Shown piece by piece: positions 55,978 through 64,000 of a DNA stretch of 64,000 bases. How positions within the stretch are numbered: the stretch's first letter is position 1; each line of letters begins with the position of its first letter. The DNA is from Phlebotomus papatasi (lineage: Eukaryota > Arthropoda > Insecta > Diptera > Psychodidae). Under the pieces are notes generated by a model. The model was not told the origin of the DNA and did not search any database. It was given only the letters and a program-made list of their open reading frames with translations. The position numbers and the translations under genes are program-made. The DNA lies in the NCBI RefSeq assembly GCF_024763615.1, contig NC_077222.1, positions 83,142,001 to 83,206,000 on the forward strand, read 5' to 3'.

Positions 55978-58764
55978 TAAGAATTTCAAGTCGGGAATGA
56001 AATTTTGTTCACTAATATTTTAGCCTCTAACGGAAAACAATTATTGCATTAAACTTTCATACGCGATGAAAGTGCACGAGGCACAAAAAATGTGACTGAA
56101 TCGTTGAGGATAAATATTTATTCATTTGAGGAAAATATTTGAGCAAGACTTAAAGAAAAATGGACAAGAAATTACAGTTCTTCAGTCAATAGTTATAATA
56201 TTGGTATGACAGAGTGATTATATTTTATTTAGTCATAAACAATACATTTTACCGTACACGATGACTTGATTAACTCTAAAATAAAAAATTGTTATATTTC
56301 GGCTATAAAAATTCCCCATTCACCCGAATATGGGCCTGTTTTATGCAGTTATAGAAGAAATTTGTAAAGTCTTCGCCATCATTTTCGTATAGATATCAGA
56401 CATCTCTACTCATTTATGGCGATAAATGCTCCTTAACAAATTTTTCATGGAAAAGAGGAAAAAACTAAAATTGAATTACTTAAAAGTATATTACACGCAT
56501 ATTTTAAGAAATTAATAGAGTTTTATAGCGACATTGTACCGTTTAAATATAATGTTAATTGTAAAAAGTTTTTAATTCGGTTAATTTAACCGGTCTTGGT
56601 AGGTTTAGGGTTAAATTAGAAAATCCGGTGTGTAAGTTTAGTTATAGTAAATTAAAACAAACCCATAAAGACAGTGTGAAAGAAAACTTGAAACTACTTT
56701 AATCTCTTTTCCTTAAACTAGTAATAAAAACCACTTATAAAACAAATCGAAATTAGAATAAAATATAGAGCTTTGAGAAAAATTACATGACAATTTATGT
56801 CTGAAAAATTCTGTACAGTTTGAGGGCAGTTTTCTTCAACATTTTATTTCTTAAAATTGTCCTGGTCAAAAATCCGTCAGAAATACAATTTTTGTAGATG
56901 TATACTCCTTACGATGGTCGAATTCTTGTAATTTCGAGCATTTAGCAAATTTTCCTTTGCCATTATTCTTCACTGGTTTTTCAAATGAACGACTATGACG
57001 TTTCAATCATTATTTTTCGTGTTGAAGGGAATTGTAGATAAAAGCTCTGAAATGAAAGTCATCCGCAAGATCAAAAGAAAATTTAATCTCAAAAGTCGTT
57101 TTATTTTAAATTAAAAAGAAATGAGAGAAAAGAACAAATTGAAAGCCAAATTACGAAGAGTAAAATCTGCTTTACATCCTCCATCTCGTGTGCATTTTCA
57201 CATTATACGTGAAAAATTCTAAATTTTATGTATGATTTTCTAAAGAAATTCAACAGTAATGAGACATTTGATATGTTTGCACATCCCTCGAGACAAAGTT
57301 CTGGAACATTTCATCCCAGATATATTTGTAATTTTTTTTTAGATATAAGTACTTTTACCTGATTTATATTCCTCTTTTTCATATGTTATTTGTAGGAAAA
57401 TATCGCATGAGAAATAAATTAATGAATAATTTGTTTACCTGGAAATTTATTCAAGTTTATGAGGAATTTGTAACTTTTCATGAAATGGTCATCATATTTA
57501 GGGATTTATAAAAGAATAATTTAAATATGAAACGAATTCGTTTTCGCACATCAAACGTGACAAATTGAAGACAAATTTTCCAACATATTTTGCCATTTGG
57601 GAAATATAGTTCGAAATTGGAAGAATTTTACTACCGTGATTTTCCTTATTGTACATTTCACTCAACAGCTGAAACTCATGTACGATTTTCCCAAAACTTT
57701 CACCATGCGAGATTTCCTGGCACTTTTGTGGTCGGAGGTGCATTTGAAAAGAATCCTCAGGGATGATATTGACTAAATTACAGGTTACTTGTATGTGAAT
57801 AATTTTGGATGAAAAACTTTTGGAAAAGTAGACAACAACGTGTCAATTTTCTTAACTTTGTTATGTTCCCCACACTCCTTTCCAATCTTATTTTTTCATT
57901 TTCTTTATCCAATTACTTTCGTCATAAATCAACCCTCAACCCAGTCCATCTCCCCAAAGTTATCTGGTATTGTGCGTGTCAGAGAAATTGTGTAAATATG
58001 CCAGAACAAATTGATGGCTTCATTTAGATCCATCCAAGGATAAATCACTCATCGTTATCTTATTTTGTCACACGACAGACATTTAATGTCGTCACTTACT
58101 TCCATGCTACATAGGAATAAAAGCAAAGAGGGGCTCTCACTCCATAGTATTGTACTATGTAGTTCCCGGATACGATGAAAAGGCGAGAAAAGCGCAAATC
58201 GCCATCGTGGAAAAAGTCTCTCTCATGGATGGAAAGTCAAGCGAAATGGTAGCTGTACATATTTTAATACGACACGAGAGAGCATGAATCTGGGAATCCT
58301 GGAATATCTCAAATTTGGCCAATCACTGCCACTCGCAGAGGGATAATATTGAAACAAGTTTATCGCAAAATTATCCCACTTATATCTCATTTTATCTATA
58401 TCGCTCGTGCTGGGAAACCCCTTCAACAACCCCCAAAAACACACGAAATGGATTGAATGTTCATTTTTGAAATGTAATCCCCAAAATACATCGTTTATTC
58501 AACACTTTCAGTTAAGTTTCATGAAAAAATAGACGAAAAATTGGAAGGGACTTATTCTTATCACTATTCTATAGGACAACTTCTTATACTTATTGAAGGA
58601 TTATTAAAGCGTGTAGATGAAAAAAATCCCAAACGTTTGACATGAAGTCAGTAGCAATAGACTTTGGATTTTGTTTTTTTCTTTGGTGTTGTTTCAAGAG
58701 AATTTAATTAGCTTTCTTTTGGTAAAATTCTTGTTTAAAAATATTGATTTTTGACTGAGTAATT
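55978..58764. other. No gene; fragment of the TTAA-CACTAAAC repeat
   Basis: 56430-56617 resembles 62290-62478, ending GACC-like CCGGTCTTGGTAGGTTTA followed by GGGTTAA. A minus frame at 57743-57498 has no recognisable family. Nothing else is supported. Confidence 0.45.
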
Positions 58765-59402
58765 AGAAAAAGAAGGAGAGGATAGAAAGCATGCAAAGAT
58801 TAAAAGTTGACAATAATCGCAAAAATCGAAATGCGAGTTATGCTGAAATCGCTAACTGTGAAACTGTGTCGCTTACCATCCGGAAGATTAAAATTCGATT
58901 CAAGGATCTCAAAACTGTTGCTGAGAAACCAGGAGGAAGTGGCCGAAAGCATGGCATTCAAAACAAAAGGATGTATAAAAAAAAGTGCTTGAGCTTTTCG
59001 AGAAGCAACTTAATCTTTCCATGCGTGATGTTGGTAAAAAGATAAGAATACCGTTGAAGCTTGGTCCATAAAATCAAGAAGAGGGATGTTCTGAGGGATG
59101 TTCTGAGCTCAGAATGTTCCCCATCGGACCGATAAACACCGTCAAAATGCTAAAAGAAGATCGCGGAAACTCAACGATCATTTTCTAAAAGAATTCCAAG
59201 GCTGTGGGAAACCTGTTTAACCCGTCCTAAGACAAATCCGTAGGTAAAATTTCAGGAAGAAGAACCAGACATCTGAAAACTTGCCTGATTTCGAGAGAAA
59301 GTGGAACAAAGTCTTCCGAGACCGTGGAGACAGGTTTGTCAAGTCCTTAATGAAGGAAATTAAAAAGAAGATGCAAGAATTTAGCGAAAAGCCATTTGGT
59401 TA
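58765..59402 (+). pseudogene. Broken mariner-like (Tc1/mariner) transposase
   Basis: The first frame (58791-59000) encodes a helix-turn-helix segment with ASYAEIANCETVSLTIRKI followed by a Gly/Ser/Arg GRP-like linker (KPGGSGRKHG). After several frameshifts and stops, and a deletion of most of the catalytic core, a second frame (59281-59402) encodes a C-terminal end (LPDFERKWNKVFRDRGDRF...) that resembles the tail of mariner-group transposases, ending at a TAA stop. No DDE/D triad is visible. Ends of the element are not identified. Confidence 0.55.
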
Positions 59403-60439
59403 AAAAGACCAAAATTTTAGAAAAATTCCAATAAAATTGTCTTTCCGAAAATACAAAGCCAGGTCATCCGTGCTTAAATTTTCTTGAAGTTAAACTGACC
59501 GGACATATTTCAATTTTGATCAGGATTTACGGGTAAATTTAGAATCTATATCTTCAAGTAGCTAAGATCGTATAAAGAATGGATAAATAATGCTCTCCCT
59601 TTTTGGTAAGTGGTTAATTTTTTTAAATTATGATAATATAGAATTATCTTAAAATTATCTCGTGAATACCATGAATACCAAGTCCTAGAAGCCAAGCAGT
59701 TCTTACGTTGCTATCACATTAGGTATTTCACAATTTAATTGAGCCAATTGAGCAATAAAAGATTTCTAGAATTTACTTTAAAATTCTCAGAGCCAGGATA
59801 CATTTTGCAAGAAATTTGCTCAATTTTAAATAGTGCCGCGAGATTTTTGATTGTGAAAGACTCCTCCTGAAAATGTGTGATAGTACTTAAATTGTTTTAC
59901 AAGTCACTTATCTGGTATAAGAATCCCCAAAGCCAGAAGAAAGGGTTGTAGGCAAGGGGGCTCATGGAGAGACTCTCATACAGTCTTGTTGAAAATCTGA
60001 ATGAAGTCATACCAAATGCGATTTCTTGACACAACAATTTCCTTCGAATGGCTTTTGCAGTAACTTAGCAAATTACTCCCGATATTGAAGCTTCACTCAC
60101 GTACACGTTTATCACTAAATTACAAAATCACTGCACTTATCTTATTTTTTGGCTACAAATAATATTAAATACCGAGTAAATAAATTTAATAAAAATAATT
60201 TGGTTCAAAATACTACTTGTTTAACTGCAAAAAAAATGAAATTAATGAGCAATTTTAACATTTTAATTTGCTGAATTCAAATTTAATTGAGCAATCACAT
60301 TTATGCTATTTTAGCGTGTTTAAATATGTTTTAGTAGGCCAAATATTAGTTTATATCAATAAATAAGCGAAAATATATCAATTCATCTGAAAATTAAATT
60401 GAATTTACAAATTGGAAAAATCCTAGTGTGATAGCACGG
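59403..60439. other. No feature seen
   Basis: Non-coding sequence; I find no bounded repeat or gene. Confidence 0.4.
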
Positions 60440-60820
60440 TTAATCCTTTAGAATTAATTCTAAAATCGCTCAGAAAATACTCCAAAATAGCTTACAGTAA
60501 TAGAATTGATTTTCAAATTGCAACAGATTCATATTTTTTGGAAATTCTAAAATCTTTCTAACGAGTCTAAAAATAATAACATTCAGTAGAGAAATGTCCT
60601 CTCTAGAGCCTCTTTAATCTTTAATCTTGAAAACTCGGTTTAAGAAATGATTCAATGGCATTTTCGTATTTGGACGAAATGTTACGTCGGTAGCCTCTAA
60701 AACATATCCAAAAATAAAAAATTAGGGAGTTAAGGAGTCGACAAATCTACATAACTCAAATTCTAGGGAATACTGCTTTCTCTGTGGAATTCAAGAAGTA
60801 AAAATGAGTTATCAGTAAGT
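60440..60820. repeat. Dispersed repeat family R1, short copy
   Basis: CTTTCTAACGAGTC, GATTCAATGGCATTTTCGTA, GGACGAAATGTTACG, AACATATCCAAAAATAAAA and CTTTCTCTGTGGAATTC follow the order of 41860-42680. Confidence 0.55.
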
Positions 60821-60916
60821 TACTTCATTGAAAAAGATTAAACTTATAAAAAATTTTAAGATATTAAGTACTATGAATCCATAATTGCTCCAATCGAATG
60901 ATAATTACGCTTTCTA

Positions 60917-61070
60917 AGGTCCTTGATACACTTAGGACTTAAGCCGAATGATTAAAACTTAAAACCGAAAGTGGAAAATGATAGAAATGTGGTTTAACCA
61001 TTATTTCGAATATAATTCCGTTAAGCCGTCTCTCGGCTAATCTTCAAGTCTATCAAGTATCAAGATCCTT
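60917..61070. repeat. Foldback MITE, copy of the 12979 family
   Basis: Read in reverse orientation it matches 12979-13105, with ATAGAAATGTGGTTTAACCA and TTCGAATATAATTCCGTTAA in common, and AGGTCCTTGA/ATCAAG-type ends. Confidence 0.6.
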
Positions 61071-61209
61071 AAGCTGAATAACTTTTGACACTCATATTAG
61101 ATGTTTAGGACAGGTCTTGAAATTCTCGGTGAACCAAAACTGGTTTTGTATGGCTATGGTCGATAAATGCACTGATTATGAACCAATTATTATTTTTTAT
61201 CTTTTAATA

Positions 61210-61267
61210 CTCCCTTTTTTATACTAACAAACCTAGCAAACGTACGACTTTTTCGGAACGGAGGGAG
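61210..61267. repeat. Tiny Stowaway-like element (TA-CTCCCT...AGGGAG-TA)
   Basis: CTCCCTTTTTTA at the left and TTCGGAACGGAGGGAG at the right, with TA outside both, resemble the termini of mariner-group Stowaway MITEs. At 58 bp it is probably internally deleted. Confidence 0.45.
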
Positions 61268-61593
61268 TAAGATAAATTAAGCTAATTCAAAACCTGCTCC
61301 AAATGGAAATTTTTCGCTATTCCAAATGGAAACATAATTTTTTCCCATGATAAATGAAGCAATTAATCTTTATTTATATATTTTCTATACCTCACTTTCA
61401 ATATTTAATTTTTTTTCTAAATAAAGTGAAAATCCATTCATATTCATAAATTTTAATTTATAAATTTCTCAGAAAAATTATAATAAAAGTGTGCCATTTC
61501 ACCGTCGAATTTTTCATTGATCAACCATGTTTTCTAATGAAAAGCACAATGAGGTGACTGTTGTTTATTTATTTTGTTTAACATTTATGTCAT

Positions 61594-61658
61594 TTTTTTT
61601 TTTTTTTGCCCACCCTACCTTAGGTCTTATTGGCGAATGCCTATATATGACCGCAGAC
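61594..61658 (-). mobile_element. 5'-truncated poly(A) retroposon with 15-bp duplication
   Basis: TAACATTTATGTCAT occurs at 61579-61593 and again at 61659-61673. Between them, on the minus strand, lies GTCTGCGGTCATATATAGGC..., an AATAAGACC word, GGTAGGGTGGGC, and a terminal A run of about 14. This is the footprint of target-primed reverse transcription by a LINE. The body is only about 50 bp; its parent is unknown. Confidence 0.85.
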
Positions 61659-62224
61659 TAACATTTATGTCATATTTCTGGCTAATTTTAGTTAAATTAA
61701 GTGCTATTTTTTATTGCTAATGGTACGTGAAGTATTCATATGAAATAATTACCTATTTTGTGAATAAAAAGGGTTTTTCTGAAGTGTCTGCAAATGTTTT
61801 AATGGGAAACACCGGAAATATGATTTTGTTATTATTTTAGATGGGAAAAGAGAAAAGATCAGGAATAAGAACAAATACTGCACTCAGGAGCAACTCAACA
61901 AGGTTTTGAAAGCCTTTCGTCGCGGTTTCAGTTACTCTATTTGTCCCCAATTAGAAAATTTCCCTTGTCTCCATTTGGATTAATTTGTTTCCAATAGCAG
62001 CATTTTGAACTTGTGTATTTTTTTTTGTATTTAAGAAGTTTTCAAATTATATCTAAAAAAATATCACTAAACAGTAACATACTAGAAGAGTTAAGGAGCA
62101 AATTTATGTAATTCTCTTCAGAAAAAAAAATGAATTTAATGTTGAATCTTCTGTCAAAGTTAAAGCATCTGGAAATGATTTTGAAGGACATTTACCCTAT
62201 TATTATTTCTATACGATATTTTAA

Positions 62225-62478
62225 CACTAAACCTATACCGACCGTTTTTAGATATTTTTCCTAGCGCAGTTGATCAAATACCACGCCTCGATAGGAAAGA
62301 TACACAATAATTTTTTCTTAGAAAAGAGGAACAAATTAGAATTAAACACTGAAAAATATATTACATTCGTATTTAAGAAATTCATAAACTTCGATAGCGA
62401 TATTTTATTGTTTAAATATGTGTTAATTTTGAAAAGTTTCCAAACCGGTCAATTTGACCGGTCTTGGTAAGTTTAGTG
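62225..62478. mobile_element. TTAA-flanked piggyBac-like MITE (CACTAAAC ends)
   Basis: CACTAAACCTATACCGACCG at the left and CCGGTCTTGGTAAGTTTAGTG at the right are inverted, with TTAA directly outside each (62221-62224, 62479-62482). It is 254 bp and non-coding. A partial relative is at 56430-56617. Confidence 0.75.
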
Positions 62479-64000
62479 TTAAACGCTTTTGGATCTTATG
62501 TGATTAATAAATCGGTTAAAATCAAAATCCCTTGAAAACGAGAGTAATCATAAAATTTAAATTGTAGAAAAATAGTTTGCATAATTCTCGAAATAAATTG
62601 AAATTGAAGCTTTACGAAATACAAAATTGGGATACTTCGGCATCTATTTACCAAATATTTTACATTGTTCTAGTTCACACTAGAACTTGTCTAAATAAAT
62701 ATATTTATTAAGGCTATATTTAAAAATAACTTTGTAAATGTCAAGATGAATTCCGAGAATTATTTTACAGCATCCCCTCTGCAACGTGATGCTGCCTCAG
62801 GGGAGGATTAACAAGTGCTAAAAGTCCCAATAATGAGGCGTACGGGTGGATGGAAAATTGAGAAAATCAGGGGTGAAAAGTGAATGAGTGAGAAAAGTTG
62901 TATTGTGACATTTATACTAAAATTGTATGTACATAAAATGGTGTCATCAATTATTTATTGGGGACTTTTGAAACGTGACTTTTACATGAAATGTCTCAAT
63001 TTGCTTCAGGCGAAGAATAGCAACTGTGAGAGCAAAAAAACATTCGACACGGGAAAAATGTTCACGTTCACGCGGAAAAAGTATAATTGGAGAACTTGAA
63101 TTAATTTCTGTTAGTTCTTTCTCGTCAATTGAGAATTGTTTTACTCACTTTTTATAACTCTGCAGAGGAAATTTTGTATATACGTTACGAAGGGAGACGA
63201 AAAGTGAAAACCAAAATGTATACAGAGCAACGGATAGATTCAAATGGGAGAAATGTACAAACAAGAGGGGAATCCGAGACACTTGAGCGAGAATGTGCTG
63301 TCATCTGGTGATGACTGGGAAAAAAGATCTTCAAGAAAAAGCTGAACTATTCAATTTTAGCGTTAGAATATTATCAAGTTTATGCAAGAGGATTTATTGT
63401 TATTATTTTAATTCTATCAAAATGAAAACAGTAATTTGTTAATTTCAAAGAAATAAAGGTATCAAAACCTTGAATTCTTTTTTTTATAATTTTCCTAATT
63501 AAAATGAGTGGCATCCCGTTCTCTACTCTAAAGAGTTTTCTAAGTCTACTCTCAAAATTTATTCATTAAAAAATTGAATTACTTGCTACTGTCCTCATTA
63601 TCTGACAAACTAAAGAATTTCAATATAGGTTCACTGCACTGACTATATGAAAACTCCTAACACGAAAAGTGTATGAAAGGGAAATCTTTGAATGCAATTA
63701 ATTTTGATTTCCTCCATGACAAATATCATGATTATAGCAAAAGCACAACAAGAGGCTGCAGAGAAGTTGCAAGTGAATATATAATTAAGCGAGTGAAATT
63801 TGTTTAATTATCCCAGTAGGGGGGTGGTATGCAGTAAAAAAAAAGAAGTAATCGTCTCTCAAGAAATCTCAGAAGCATCTCACATGGTATGTGATGAATG
63901 TTACGAGCAGGAAAACTAATTAGTAGCCAGTGGAGACGCCATTTTGGCTCCATTTTCCTCAGTATGCAGATTTTTCTCTTTTATTCCCACTTGTTCTACC
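62479..64000. other. No feature seen
   Basis: AT-rich DNA to the right edge with no supported gene. The last 150 bases become less AT-rich (around GCCATTTTGGCTCC), which might be a regulatory region of a gene beyond the window, but nothing proves this. Confidence 0.35.

Noticed and set aside
57498..57743. 81-codon minus-strand open frame
   Set aside because: No family similarity that I can see and no supporting signals.

Overview
This is AT-rich animal nuclear DNA with small phase-conserving introns, large MITE-littered introns and a mag-like Ty3/gypsy retrotransposon. The two host genes are typical of insects. I read it as an insect genome, most likely a dipteran; a nematoceran such as a sand fly is a guess I cannot prove from the sequence. 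No CRISPR, operon or bacterial signal is present.

Region 1-17 kb, minus strand: the 5' part of one multi-exon gene, the insect homolog of centrosomal protein CEP164 (exon 1 16918-17011, exon 2 7275-7386, exon 3 2253-3960, exon 4 836 to beyond base 1). The splice phases join exactly and rebuild the CEP164 N-terminal module and a WW domain split by a 3.3-kb intron, followed by a long coiled coil. Intron 1 (9.5 kb) carries a complete, apparently very young LTR retrotransposon (7880-12243: identical 95-bp LTRs, perfect GTTAC target duplication, one uninterrupted gag-pol frame) and a string of foldback elements. Intron 3 carries a hAT-like element that contains a broken LINE reverse transcriptase fragment.

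Region 17-21 kb: the Cep164 upstream region, then a 1.96-kb hAT-type element with a perfect 8-bp target duplication, then mRpL14 (mitochondrial uL14m, minus strand, 20463-20933) with a predicted 59-nt 5'UTR intron ending directly at the ATG.

Region 21-64 kb: no protein gene I can support. It is intergenic or a giant intron, and is a dense archive of non-autonomous DNA transposons. Several families are resolved by TIR and target duplication: TA-flanked (Tc1/mariner/pogo-like, including a broad TA-GGGG group), TTAA-flanked (piggyBac-like), TAA-flanked (PIF/Harbinger-like) and uncharacterised foldbacks. One broken mariner-like transposase (about 58.77-59.40 kb) and a short poly(A) retroposon insertion (61.59 kb) are the only other coding-derived or retroposed traces I trust. 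Three nested insertions can be compared with empty-site copies in the same window, which proves their target duplications directly. The most unusual signal is a conserved CTGARGAAG-stem-loop-CGAAA motif shared by unrelated-looking repeats, with compensatory changes in the stem; it resembles a hammerhead ribozyme core but is not proven to be one. I found no clear new multi-gene system.
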